Shown here piece after piece: positions 46,079 to 53,939 of a stretch of DNA of 64,000 nucleotides (the stretch's first letter is position 1; each line of letters starts with the position of its first letter). Origin of the DNA: an uncultured Lachnoclostridium sp. (GTDB lineage Bacteria > Bacillota > Clostridia > Lachnospirales > Lachnospiraceae). A program made the position numbers and the translations under genes. The notes beneath the pieces are model-generated. The model was not told the origin of the DNA. It searched no databases and saw only the letters and a program-made list of their open reading frames with translations. The stretch lies in contig CAMMSL010000010.1 in assembly GCA_946499505.1 (NCBI GenBank), positions 1 to 64,000 on the forward strand, read 5' to 3'.

Positions 46079-46107
46079 TTGAAAAACCCGCATTTCTGCT
46101 GTATCAT
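46079..46107 (+). promoter_or_regulatory. Promoter of the first NlpC/P60 gene
   Basis: TTGAAA (46079-46084), 17-base spacer ending TTTCTGCTG, TATCAT (46102-46107). The promoter of the paralogue at 47577 shares most of this sequence. Confidence 0.65.
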
Positions 46108-46153
46108 AAAAAAAGAATGAAACTTGAGGCGGTTATGCGAAAAAGGTGACAAG

Positions 46154-47353
46154 ATGAGATATAGAAAAGTTTATAATGCACTTCTTGCAACGGCTCTTAC
46201 ATGTGCAATGACGGTAACTCCGGTTTTTGCGGAGCCGTCAGATACACTGGACAGCCTTCAGGAAGAGCAGGACAGTCTGGAGGGACAGAAATCAGAGGCG
46301 CAGAGCGAACTCAACAGTCTGCAGGCAGAGCTGGAGACGCTGCTGTCGAAAACAGCAGAACTGGAAGACAAGCTGATCGATACAGGACAGCAGATCAGTA
46401 AGGCTAAGGACGATCTGGCTGCGGCAGAGGAAAAGCGGCAGACCCAGTATGATGCAATGAAACTCCGGATCAAGTATATTTATGAGTCGGGCGGAGATGT
46501 CACTACCCTGGAGAAAATCCTTACCTCCGGAGATATTACGAGTATGCTGACACAGGCTGAGTATTCACAGAAGGTACATGAATATGACCGGCAGCAGCTT
46601 CAGGCATATGCGGAAACCGTGCAGGAGATTGAAAATCTTCAGGATACACTTGAGACAGAGATGACGAATCTGGAGAGTCTTGAGGCAGAATATCAGACTC
46701 AGCAGGAAGAACTGAATACGACGATCTCGTCAAAGAGGGACGAAATATCCGATCTGGACGGAATGCTCCAGGAAGCAGCAAGGAAAGTCCTTGCGGAACA
46801 GGAACGCCAGGCACAGGAAGCGGCCCGGGCTGCGGAGGAAGCTTCTGATACAGCCGGAACTTCGGATAATGCAGGAGGGAATGCCGGAACTGATTCAGGC
46901 GGAGAATCAACGACAAATAATACTCCGGATAATAGCAACACCGGAAATAGCAACACTGGGAATAACAACAGCGGAAATAACAATTCAGATAATTCTGGCA
47001 ATAATGGTTCGCCAAGTGCTCCGGATTATGATTCGTCAACGGGAAACAGCATTGTCTCTCGTGCAATGAGTAAGTTGAACAGTCCGTATGAGTGGGGGGC
47101 GGCTGGCCCGGACACATTTGACTGCTCAGGACTTGTCAGTTATGCGCTGACGGGAAGTTATTCACATACGTGGTCTACATATGATTTTATGACGTGGACA
47201 AGGGTGAGCGATCCCCAGCCGGGCGATATTTGTACAAGCTGGACCCATTGTGGTATCTACATAGGAAACGGGCAGATGATACATGCACCTCAGACGGGGG
47301 ATGTTGTCAAGATCAGCTCGGTCCACAGTGGCATGATTTATGTGCGATATTAA
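46154..47353 (+). CDS. Secreted NlpC/P60 peptidoglycan endopeptidase with coiled coil (paralogue 1)
   Basis: A 399-residue protein from ATG 46154 (AAGGTGAC upstream). Signal peptide 1-27 ends TPVFAEPSD. A long coiled coil (about 30-235) resembles the CwlO/PcsB regulatory domain (LDSLQEEQDSLEGQKSEAQS; AAEEKRQTQYDAMKLRIKYI). A low-complexity Asn/Ser/Gly/Thr linker follows (about 236-295). The NlpC/P60 domain (about 296-399) has DTFDCSGLVSYALTG with the catalytic Cys and THCGIYIGNGQMIHAP with the His. It cuts D-Glu to diaminopimelate-type bonds. CwlO-like proteins are kept inactive by the coiled coil until FtsEX signals. The paralogue follows 298 bases later. Confidence 0.93.
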   Translation: MRYRKVYNALLATALTCAMTVTPVFAEPSDTLDSLQEEQDSLEGQKSEAQSELNSLQAELETLLSKTAELEDKLIDTGQQISKAKDDLAAAEEKRQTQYDAMKLRIKYIYESGGDVTTLEKILTSGDITSMLTQAEYSQKVHEYDRQQLQAYAETVQEIENLQDTLETEMTNLESLEAEYQTQQEELNTTISSKRDEISDLDGMLQEAARKVLAEQERQAQEAARAAEEASDTAGTSDNAGGNAGTDSGGESTTNNTPDNSNTGNSNTGNNNSGNNNSDNSGNNGSPSAPDYDSSTGNSIVSRAMSKLNSPYEWGAAGPDTFDCSGLVSYALTGSYSHTWSTYDFMTWTRVSDPQPGDICTSWTHCGIYIGNGQMIHAPQTGDVVKISSVHSGMIYVRY

Positions 47354-47366
47354 ATACGGAGAAAGA

Positions 47367-47401
47367 AGAATTCTGCGGTATATGCTGCAGAATTCTTTTT
47401 T
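47367..47401 (+). terminator. Intrinsic terminator after paralogue 1
   Basis: AGAATTCTGC and GCAGAATTCT with a T-run. Confidence 0.88.
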
Positions 47402-47576
47402 CTATGCTCAATGATATCGATGAGTGCAGGCTTAATAGAGTGAAATGAACACGGAAATATTACGAAAATGTTAAAAAACTATTGAATTTTTTGTTAAGAT
47501 TTATTATAATCTATTACAGACTAAAATTTCAAAAGAATGAATTATCCCGTGAATATGTAATTTTTCAGAAATACTG

Positions 47577-47605
47577 TTGAAAAACAATTGTTTCTGTTGT
47601 ATTAT
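47577..47605 (+). promoter_or_regulatory. Promoter of the second NlpC/P60 gene
   Basis: TTGAAA (47577-47582), 17-base spacer ending TTTCTGTTG, TATTAT (47600-47605). Confidence 0.68.
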
Positions 47606-47651
47606 GCATATATGTGGGGATATAGATAATATAATAGGGAAAGGTGAAGAG

Positions 47652-48797
47652 ATGAGATTAAGAAAAAGAGTACATAGTGCGTTCATCGCTACAGTTCTTA
47701 CCTGTTCATTGGCGGTCACTCCGGTATTTGCCGCACCTGATACACTTGAAAGTCTTCAGCAGGAACAGGAGAATCTTCAGAATCAGAAAGAAGCTGCGCA
47801 GAGCGAGTTGAACAGTCTCCAGTCAGATCTGGATACGATCGTCACAAAACTGGCGGACTTGGAAGATCAGCTGATCGCCAAGGGCGAGGAGATCATTAAG
47901 ATCAAAGCAGATCTTGAGGCGGCTGAAGAGAAGCGTCAGGAGCAGTACGATGCCATGAAGCTTCGTATTAAATATATGTATGAAGCGGGCACCGGGACAG
48001 CAACGATGGAGAAGGTCATGACTTCAGGCGACATTTCCAGTATGCTGACACAGGCTGAATATTCACAGCAGGTACATGAATATGACCGGGAACAGCTTCA
48101 GGAATATGCAAATACTGTACAGGAGATTGCGGATCTGCAGGCAAAGAGTGAACAGGAACTGGCAGATCTGGAAGATCTTGAAGGCGAATACCAGCAGCAA
48201 GAGGAAGATCTGAATTCGATGATTTCTTCTAAGGCGGATGAGGTTTCCGATCTGGACGGAATGATCCAGGAAGCTGCGAGAAAAGTTCAGGAAGAGAAGG
48301 ATCGTCAGGAGGCTGAGGCCGAGAGACAGCGTCAGCTGGAAGAACAGCAGAGACAGCAGGCTGCTGCAGCTGCTCAGCAGAGCAACAATAATAGCGGCGG
48401 AGGTACAAGCACCGGTGGCGGCGGAAGTACCGGTGGCGGCAGTACTTCATCAGGCGGCTCAGATAATTCATACAACGCTGTGACAGGAAATGCAATTGTT
48501 GATCGTGCATACAGTAAGATCGGCTGTTGGTATGAATGGGGGGCAGTCGGACCGAATACATTTGACTGTTCCGGACTTGTGAGTTATGCTCTGACAGGAA
48601 GCTATTCCAGACTTGGTACGACTTATACATTCTTGGGATGGACAAGGGTAAGCAACCCGCAGCCGGGTGATGTTTGTACAAGTTCTACACATTGCGGTAT
48701 CTACATAGGAAACGGACAGATGATACACGCCCCGCATACAGGAGCTCAGGTGACGATTGGATCTGTTCCAAGCAATATGATTTATGTCCGTTACTAA
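47652..48797 (+). CDS. Secreted NlpC/P60 peptidoglycan endopeptidase with coiled coil (paralogue 2)
   Basis: A 381-residue paralogue of the preceding gene from ATG 47652 (AAGGTGAAG upstream). The signal peptide (ending TPVFAAPD), coiled coil and catalytic domain (NTFDCSGLVSYALTG; THCGIYIGNGQMIHAP) are closely similar. The linker differs: Gln/Ala-rich (EEQQRQQAAAAAQQS) then Gly/Ser/Thr-rich, instead of Asn-rich. High identity at both ends with a diverged middle points to a tandem duplication followed by linker turnover. Separate promoters and terminators suggest independent expression. Confidence 0.93.
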   Translation: MRLRKRVHSAFIATVLTCSLAVTPVFAAPDTLESLQQEQENLQNQKEAAQSELNSLQSDLDTIVTKLADLEDQLIAKGEEIIKIKADLEAAEEKRQEQYDAMKLRIKYMYEAGTGTATMEKVMTSGDISSMLTQAEYSQQVHEYDREQLQEYANTVQEIADLQAKSEQELADLEDLEGEYQQQEEDLNSMISSKADEVSDLDGMIQEAARKVQEEKDRQEAEAERQRQLEEQQRQQAAAAAQQSNNNSGGGTSTGGGGSTGGGSTSSGGSDNSYNAVTGNAIVDRAYSKIGCWYEWGAVGPNTFDCSGLVSYALTGSYSRLGTTYTFLGWTRVSNPQPGDVCTSSTHCGIYIGNGQMIHAPHTGAQVTIGSVPSNMIYVRY

Positions 48798-48819
48798 ATT
48801 ACATAATTAAGCGAAATTA

Positions 48820-48849
48820 CCCTGCGGCAGAGACCGCAGGGTTTTCTTT
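48820..48849 (+). terminator. Intrinsic terminator after paralogue 2
   Basis: CCCTGCGG-CAGAGA-CCGCAGGG followed by TTTTCTTT. Confidence 0.9.
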
Positions 48850-48951
48850 ATCCATAAATGTATTTGTTATGCAGAGCCTTGTCGTGACGTCTTGTCAGAC
48901 GAACCTGATCTGTGCTAGAATAGAAAGGATCTTACAGAGAGGAAGAAAATA

Positions 48952-49479
48952 ATGGATCAGGGGCTCATTCATATTTATTGCGGAGACGGAAAAGGAAAGA
49001 CATCGGCTGCTATAGGACTGGCTGTTCGTGCGGCGGGATGCGGAAAGAAGATACTTTTTGCGCGTTTCCTCAAAAATGAAGAGTCAGGAGAATTAAATGT
49101 CCTGGATACAGTTCCTGAGATCTCCGTTATTCATCTGGACAGATCTTACGGTTTTTTCAACACTCTTTCCGATAGCGAGAAAAAGGCTGTACGGCAGATG
49201 TATGGAGAATTGTGGCGCAGTATACTGAAAATGATAAGGGACGGCGTATACGACATCCTCGTCATGGATGAGTTCATGGCGGCATACAGGTACGGTCTGA
49301 TTCCGTGGGAAGAAGCACTCGCATTTCTGAGAGAGAAACCGGAATGTCTGGAGGTCGTCCTGACAGGGCGTGATCCGGACGAAAAGCTTGTGGAGCTGGC
49401 AGATTATGTGTCGGAGATCCGCAAGGTGAAACATCCCTTTGACCGGGGCATCCGGGCGAGGAGAGGGATTGAATTTTAG
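48952..49479 (+). CDS. cobO: Cob(I)yrinic acid a,c-diamide adenosyltransferase (CobO/BtuR type)
   Basis: A 175-residue enzyme. Walker A is IYCGDGKGKTSAAIGLAVRA; ILFARFLKNEESGEL and YDILVMDEFMAAYRYGLIPW follow, then VLTGRDPDEKLVELADYVSE and KHPFDRGIRARRGIEF, all CobO hallmarks. It attaches the adenosyl group from ATP to the corrinoid cobalt. It lies just upstream of the cobalamin riboswitch, not downstream, so it may escape the feedback control that covers the rest of the cluster. Confidence 0.96.
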   Translation: MDQGLIHIYCGDGKGKTSAAIGLAVRAAGCGKKILFARFLKNEESGELNVLDTVPEISVIHLDRSYGFFNTLSDSEKKAVRQMYGELWRSILKMIRDGVYDILVMDEFMAAYRYGLIPWEEALAFLREKPECLEVVLTGRDPDEKLVELADYVSEIRKVKHPFDRGIRARRGIEF

Positions 49480-49532
49480 TACAGTGTTTTATTTCGTATG
49501 AACATTGTGCTGAACCAGATCCGGCATACATT

Positions 49533-49680
49533 TAAAAGATATAGAGGAAGTCAGGTGAGAATCCTGCACAATACCCGTTGCTGTATTGGAGGAGCGGTGT
49601 TTCGAACGGGCCACTGGGATACAAGTTCCTGGGAAGGCAGAGACACCTGCGATGATACCTAAGTCAGAATATTCGCTTTT
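49533..49680 (+). promoter_or_regulatory. Cobalamin riboswitch
   Basis: Conserved parts appear in order: GGAAGTCAGGTGAGAATCC, CACAATACCCGTTGCTGTAT, AACGGGCCACTGGGA, TTCCTGGGAAGGCAGAGAC (near the B12 box) and CGATGATACCTAAGTCAGAA. The outer P1 stem pairs AAAAGATAT (near 49534) with the segment around 49669-49680. No T-run terminator lies between it and cbiM, so translational control is the likely mode: the CTTTT at the 3' end of P1 could pair with the AAAAGGAG ribosome binding site. Confidence 0.95.
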
Positions 49681-49726
49681 AAATGGATCTGGGGATTACG
49701 GGAATATGATCAAAAGGAGAAAAACA

Positions 49727-50602
49727 ATGCCAAAAAAGAAGAAAATCTTACTGAGGGCATACATCGCATTTGCTGCGTTGTTTGTCATCGCACCTGCATC
49801 TAATGCAATGCACATCATGGAGGGCTACCTGCCTGCAGGCTACTGTGTGGCGTGGGGAGTCATCTGCCTGCCGTTTCTGATCGCAGGATTTATTTCATTG
49901 AAGAAAAAAGTAAAAGAGAACAGAAGGAATCTTACCTTGATCGCCATGTCAGGGGCCTTTATCTTCGTGATCTCATCGCTGAAGATTCCGTCCGTGACAG
50001 GAAGCTGCTCCCATATGACGGGGACAGGGCTGGGTGCAATTCTCTTCGGCCCTGCAGCAGTCAGTGTGCTGGGGATTATTGTTTTGATCTTCCAGGCTGT
50101 ACTGCTGGCTCATGGAGGCCTGACAACGCTGGGGGCTAATACATTTTCCATGGCGATCGCAGGTCCGCTCGTTTCCTTTGGTATTTATAAACTGTGCCGG
50201 GCCGCGAAAGTCAATCGCCGTGTGGGCGTTTTCCTGGCGGCTTTTTTAGGAGATATTTTTACATACTGTGTGACAAGTATACAGCTGGCCCTGGCATACC
50301 CGTCCGAGGCGGGCGGTGTGGCGGCATCGGCAGTGAAGTTTTTGGGCGTGTTCGCTCCAACGCAGCTTCCCCTTGCTGTTATTGAGGGGATTCTCACAGT
50401 CGTTATTGTGATCGGCCTTGAGACTTATGCAAAACCGGAACTTAAGAGTATCGGTTTCTTGCGCGATACGCCCGGCAAGCAGCCGCCATGCTTGCATGAG
50501 CGGATATTTGCCGGGCAACGGACAGCGAACGACTCATGTCGTGAGCTGAGCGAAGTATCGCGTGATCGGATAGGGGAGGCGAAGCATCCCCTATCCGATT
50601 GA
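49727..50602 (+). CDS. cbiM: Cobalt ECF transporter S component CbiM, with repeat-derived C-terminal tail
   Basis: A 291-residue membrane protein from ATG 49727, after AAAAGGAG. A cleavable N-terminal segment ends near APASNA, exposing [17 protein letters not shown], where Met-His form the metal site of Cbi[18 protein letters not shown] and [19 protein letters not shown] carry further conserved His and family signatures. Normal homology ends around LKSIGFLR (about residue 248). The last 43 or so residues, with Cys, His and Arg but no membrane segment, are encoded by a three-hairpin repeat (50470-50600). So the tail is probably an accident of repeat insertion. It captures Co2+ for the CbiMNQO complex. 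Confidence 0.94.
   Translation: MPKKKKILLRAYIAFAALFVIAPASNAMHIMEGYLPAGYCVAWGVICLPFLIAGFISLKKKVKENRRNLTLIAMSGAFIFVISSLKIPSVTGSCSHMTGTGLGAILFGPAAVSVLGIIVLIFQAVLLAHGGLTTLGANTFSMAIAGPLVSFGIYKLCRAAKVNRRVGVFLAAFLGDIFTYCVTSIQLALAYPSEAGGVAASAVKFLGVFAPTQLPLAVIEGILTVVIVIGLETYAKPELKSIGFLRDTPGKQPPCLHERIFAGQRTANDSCRELSEVSRDRIGEAKHPLSD
50470..50600 (+). repeat. Hairpin repeat, type P/Q (copy Q), inside the 3' end of cbiM
   Basis: Three hairpins: GCCCGGCAA/TTGCCGGGC enclosing CATGC-TT-GCATG (50470-50516); CAGC-GAA-CGAC-TCAT-GTCG-TGA-GCTG (50523-50548); and ATCGGATAGGGG/CCCCTATCCGAT (50565-50599). The first two match copy P at 9162-9243 in layout and loop bases, with compensating stem changes. Confidence 0.72.
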
Positions 50603-50623
50603 CAGGAAGGAGGCCTGAGTACT

Positions 50624-50953
50624 ATGACGAAAAACACAAAGACAGTTATTATCCTGCTCATTATTGCCATTCTGATCGCCGTGATCCCGGTGGCTGCTTT
50701 AAGGGGCGCTGAGTTTGGCGGTTCTGATGATGCAGGGAGTGTAATGGTAGAAGAAATCCATGGAGAGTATGAGCCATGGTTTACGCCCGTCCTTGAGACA
50801 GCGCTGGGAGGTGAACTCCCGGGAGAACTGGAAAGTCTGCTCTTCTGTGTGCAGACTGGTATCGGTGTGGGAGTGATCGCATTCTTTATGGGACGTTTTG
50901 TGGAGCGGAGAAAATGGATGAAGAAGACAGGAGAAGAAGATGCTCCTAATTGA
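50624..50953 (+). CDS. cbiN: Cobalt transport protein CbiN
   Basis: A 109-residue protein with two membrane helices (VIILLIIAILIAVIPVAAL near the N terminus; FCVQTGIGVGVIAFFMGRF near the C terminus) flanking an extracytoplasmic loop that contains FGGSDDAGSVMVEE and YEPWFTPVLE, conserved in CbiN. It assists metal loading into CbiM. GAAGGAGG precedes the start. It overlaps cbiQ by 14 bases. Confidence 0.95.
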   Translation: MTKNTKTVIILLIIAILIAVIPVAALRGAEFGGSDDAGSVMVEEIHGEYEPWFTPVLETALGGELPGELESLLFCVQTGIGVGVIAFFMGRFVERRKWMKKTGEEDAPN

Positions 50954-51719
50954 TAAGCTGAGTTACCAGTCAAAATTAAGATATGTAAATGCATCAGAGA
51001 AGCTTATGTATGCCGTGCTGACTCTTGTATTGTGCATCTTAAGCCGCTCGGTCCGGGTGGCCGTACTGGTATTTGCCGTCAATGGAATTTTGACGGTCGG
51101 AAAAGGGGGAATCCCCCTTTTTCGTTATATAAAACTGCTTATGATCCCGTTTGCCTTCCTGATCGTCGGCACCGCGGCGATCATGGTAAATATATCGGAA
51201 ACACCTTTGGATGCTTTTGCAATTACTATAGGAAAATGGTATATCACGGGAAGCCGGGCAGGAGTCTATCAGGGGCTCAGGCTTTGTTCCACCGCATTTG
51301 CCGCAGTATCCTGTCTGTATTTTCTGTCGCTTAATACTGTAATGACCGATATACTCGGAACCTGCAGGAAACTGCATCTTCCCCCTCTCCTGATCGAACT
51401 GATGCTGCTGATCTATCGTTTTATCTTTGTGTTATCCAAGACAGCTCATGCGATCACGGTGTCGCAGCAGTCGCGTCTCGGAAACAGAAATTTCAGGACG
51501 CAGATACGGGCGTTTGGGGCACTGGGATCTGCGCTGTTTGTACTGGCATTGAAACGGTCAAATGCGCTCTATGATGCTATGGAGTCCAGATGTTATGACG
51601 GGAGTATCCGGGTGCTGTCCCGAGAGCAGCCGGCAAGTAAGAAGGAGATTGCCGGGATTATAATGTTTGAAGTCATTCTTATCCTGATATGGTTTTGCAA
51701 CTGGCCCGTCTGTGGATGA
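50940..51719 (+). CDS. cbiQ: Cobalt ECF transporter T component CbiQ
   Basis: A 259-residue membrane protein with about five helices, starting MLLIDKLSYQSKLRYVNASE. The cytoplasmic coupling motifs of T components are present: SQQSRLGNRNFRTQIRAFG (Ala-Arg-Gly type) and ALKRSNALYDAMESRCYDG. It links CbiM to the CbiO ATPase. Genes cbiM, cbiN, cbiQ and cbiO run in order with overlaps or short gaps. Confidence 0.95.
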   Translation: MLLIDKLSYQSKLRYVNASEKLMYAVLTLVLCILSRSVRVAVLVFAVNGILTVGKGGIPLFRYIKLLMIPFAFLIVGTAAIMVNISETPLDAFAITIGKWYITGSRAGVYQGLRLCSTAFAAVSCLYFLSLNTVMTDILGTCRKLHLPPLLIELMLLIYRFIFVLSKTAHAITVSQQSRLGNRNFRTQIRAFGALGSALFVLALKRSNALYDAMESRCYDGSIRVLSREQPASKKEIAGIIMFEVILILIWFCNWPVCG

Positions 51720-51744
51720 ATGTAAGAAAATGGAGTATAATGAG

Positions 51745-52584
51745 ATGATACGAGACAAGGAATGGGTAATAGAGGTATATGATGTCTCGTATACCTATGA
51801 TGGAAATGAGGAAAAAGCACTTGACGGATTGAATCTGAAGATACGGAGAGGAGCAAAAGTGGCTTTTATGGGTGGAAATGGATCAGGGAAATCCACTTTT
51901 TTCCTCTGCCTGAATGGAATACGGAAACCTGATGCGGGAGAAATCTGCATTGATGGAAATCCCATTAATTATACGCGGAAAGGGCTGCTCGATGTGAGAA
52001 AAAAAGTGGGAATTGTATTTCAGGAGCCGGATGATCAGCTTTTTTCCGCCAGCGTGTATGAAGAGATTTCTTTTGGAATACTGAACCTGGGAATCGATGA
52101 GAAGACTGCGCAAAAAGAAGTGGAGGATGTGATAGAGGAGCTGGAGATCACTCCGTTCCAGGACCGGCCTGCCCATGCATTGAGCGGCGGGCAGAAGAAG
52201 CAGGTTGCTATCGCGGATATCCTGGTCATGCATCCGGAAGTGATGATACTTGACGAGCCTGCGGCAGCGCTGGATCCCAGGCATACAAGGAAAGTGCAGG
52301 AAATCGTGGAGCGCCTGACAGAGAAGGGCATTACAGTACTGATGGCAACGCATGACATTGATTATGCGTATGCCTGGGCGGACGAGATCGTACTGATGCA
52401 CGAAGGGAAAGTAATCCGTCAGGGAACACCTTTGGAAGTCTGTTCTGACCGGTCTGCGCTGGAGACGGCGAATCTGGAAATGCCTGCGGTGCTCAAACTG
52501 CATGAGAGACTGAAAGAAAAGGGAATGATACCAGAAGAGACGGTCCCGCCGAGGACTGTCGATGAACTTGTGGAAATTCTGTGA
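51745..52584 (+). CDS. cbiO: Cobalt ECF transporter ATPase CbiO
   Basis: A 279-residue ATPase. Walker A is AFMGGNGSGKSTFFLCLNG, the Q loop GIVFQEPDDQLFSASVYEEI, the signature HALSGGQKKQVAIADIL, Walker B VMILDEPAAALDP, and the switch His is in MATHDIDYAYAWADE. I chose ATG 51745, where GGAG sits nine bases upstream; GTG 51712 or ATG 51730 are possible earlier starts, the first overlapping cbiQ. It powers cobalt uptake as a CbiO dimer. cbiK overlaps or follows within 60 bases. Confidence 0.93.
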   Translation: MIRDKEWVIEVYDVSYTYDGNEEKALDGLNLKIRRGAKVAFMGGNGSGKSTFFLCLNGIRKPDAGEICIDGNPINYTRKGLLDVRKKVGIVFQEPDDQLFSASVYEEISFGILNLGIDEKTAQKEVEDVIEELEITPFQDRPAHALSGGQKKQVAIADILVMHPEVMILDEPAAALDPRHTRKVQEIVERLTEKGITVLMATHDIDYAYAWADEIVLMHEGKVIRQGTPLEVCSDRSALETANLEMPAVLKLHERLKEKGMIPEETVPPRTVDELVEIL

Positions 52585-52643
52585 CCGGACAGGAGAATAG
52601 AAATTATATAAATCAGAAAAACAGAAAGAAAGGAACGTGGAAG

Positions 52644-53414
52644 ATGCAGAAAGGAATCCTTGTTGTGAGTTTCGGGACGAGCCATCTCGATACAATGGAA
52701 AAGACGATCGACGTTATCGAGAGAGAAATCGCGGAGAAATTTCCGGACTGCCGTGTGTACCGTGCTTTTACGAGCAGGATGATCATCCGCAAACTGAAAC
52801 GCACGGGAGTTATGGAAATCGATACTGTGGAAGAGGCGGTAAAACGCATGGCCGCCGACGGAATTGAAGATGTGATCGTACAGCCGACCCACATTATAAA
52901 CGGAATTGAAAATGACAGGATGATGGAAGACCTGATGGAGAACATGTCGCTGTTTCAGCGGATCCGTATAGGAAAACCACTTCTGAGCAGTGTGGATGAC
53001 TATAAGAAATCCATCCACGCGATCATGTCCGAGACCGAGCTTGATGAAGATGAAATGCTCGTATTTATGGGACATGGTACAGATCATCATGCCAACTCGG
53101 CATATCCGACGCTGGAATATACATTTCACGCGCTGGGATATAATCAGGTCTTAGTGGGAACAGTGGAGAGCTTTCCAGAGCTGAAAAACGTGATGGCAAA
53201 GCTGGAGATCGCAGATAAGAAAAAGATTGCGCTTATGCCTTTCATGCTTGTGGCCGGAGACCATGCAAAAAATGATATGGCGGGAGAAGAAGATTCCTGG
53301 AAGAGCGAGCTTGAGGCAGAAGGGTATGAAGTGCGTGTGATCATGAAAGGGCTTGGAGAATTCGAAGGAATACGAAAAATCTTTCTGGAACATATCGAAG
53401 ATACAATGGAGTAA
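52644..53414 (+). CDS. cbiK: Sirohydrochlorin cobaltochelatase CbiK
   Basis: A 256-residue class II chelatase from ATG 52644 (AAAGGAACG upstream). It starts MQKGILVVSFGTSHLDTMEK, and has the metal-binding His residues in VIVQPTHIINGIEND and MGHGTDHHANSAYPTLEYTF, plus KKIALMPFMLVAGDHAKNDM. It inserts Co2+ into sirohydrochlorin, the entry step of the oxygen-independent corrin pathway. No signal peptide, so it is cytosolic. Its place right after the cobalt transporter couples import to use. Confidence 0.96.
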   Translation: MQKGILVVSFGTSHLDTMEKTIDVIEREIAEKFPDCRVYRAFTSRMIIRKLKRTGVMEIDTVEEAVKRMAADGIEDVIVQPTHIINGIENDRMMEDLMENMSLFQRIRIGKPLLSSVDDYKKSIHAIMSETELDEDEMLVFMGHGTDHHANSAYPTLEYTFHALGYNQVLVGTVESFPELKNVMAKLEIADKKKIALMPFMLVAGDHAKNDMAGEEDSWKSELEAEGYEVRVIMKGLGEFEGIRKIFLEHIEDTME

Positions 53415-53447
53415 GACGGGACACAATACCCGGGAAAGGAGAAAGAC

Positions 53448-53900
53448 ATGTTAGAAGCAGGAACAAAGGCACCGGCATTTGAACTGCCGGATCAGAATGG
53501 AACAATGCACACATTGGAGGAGTACAGAGGAAAGAAGGTGGTCCTCTATTTCTATCCGAAGGATAATACGCCGGGATGCACAAAGCAGGCGTGCGGCTTT
53601 GGAGAGCTGTATACTCAGTTTACAGAGAAAGGAGCTGTCGTGCTCGGAGTGAGCAAAGACAGCGTGGCTTCCCACAAGAAATTTGAGGAGAAATACGGAC
53701 TTCCGTTTACACTGCTTTCCGATACGGAGCTTACATGCATCCAGGCTTATGATGTGTGGAAAGAGAAGAATATGTATGGCAGGAAAACAATGGGCGTCGT
53801 GCGGACAACTTATCTGATCGATGAAGAGGGCGTGATCGTCAAAGCCTTCGGAAAGGTGAAAGCAGCGGACAATCCGGCACAGATGCTGGAAGAAGTCTGA
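53448..53900 (+). CDS. bcp: Thiol peroxidase of the Bcp/PrxQ family
   Basis: A 150-residue peroxiredoxin. MLEAGTKAPAFELPDQNGTM opens the fold, and YFYPKDNTPGCTKQACGF holds the peroxidatic Cys (first) with the resolving Cys five residues on, as in Bcp/PrxQ. GVSKDSVASHKKFEEKYGL and VVRTTYLIDEEGVI follow. It reduces H2O2 and organic hydroperoxides with thioredoxin. It lies in tight order between cbiK (33 bases) and cbiD (39 bases), so it is probably transcribed with the cobalamin genes; protection of the oxygen-labile Co(I) or corphin intermediates would be a reason, but this is inference. Confidence 0.95.
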   Translation: MLEAGTKAPAFELPDQNGTMHTLEEYRGKKVVLYFYPKDNTPGCTKQACGFGELYTQFTEKGAVVLGVSKDSVASHKKFEEKYGLPFTLLSDTELTCIQAYDVWKEKNMYGRKTMGVVRTTYLIDEEGVIVKAFGKVKAADNPAQMLEEV

Positions 53901-53939
53901 TGTCAGAACAGATATAGAAGATGAGGAGATATCTCAGGC

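Noticed and set aside
46900-47040. CRISPR-like short repeats
   Set aside because: These are low-complexity codons for Asn, Ser and Gly in the linker of the NlpC/P60 protein; no repeat-spacer pattern exists anywhere in the window.
47556-47570. CodY-like box upstream of the second NlpC/P60 gene
   Set aside because: Only 11 of 15 positions match and the region is AT-rich; not convincing.
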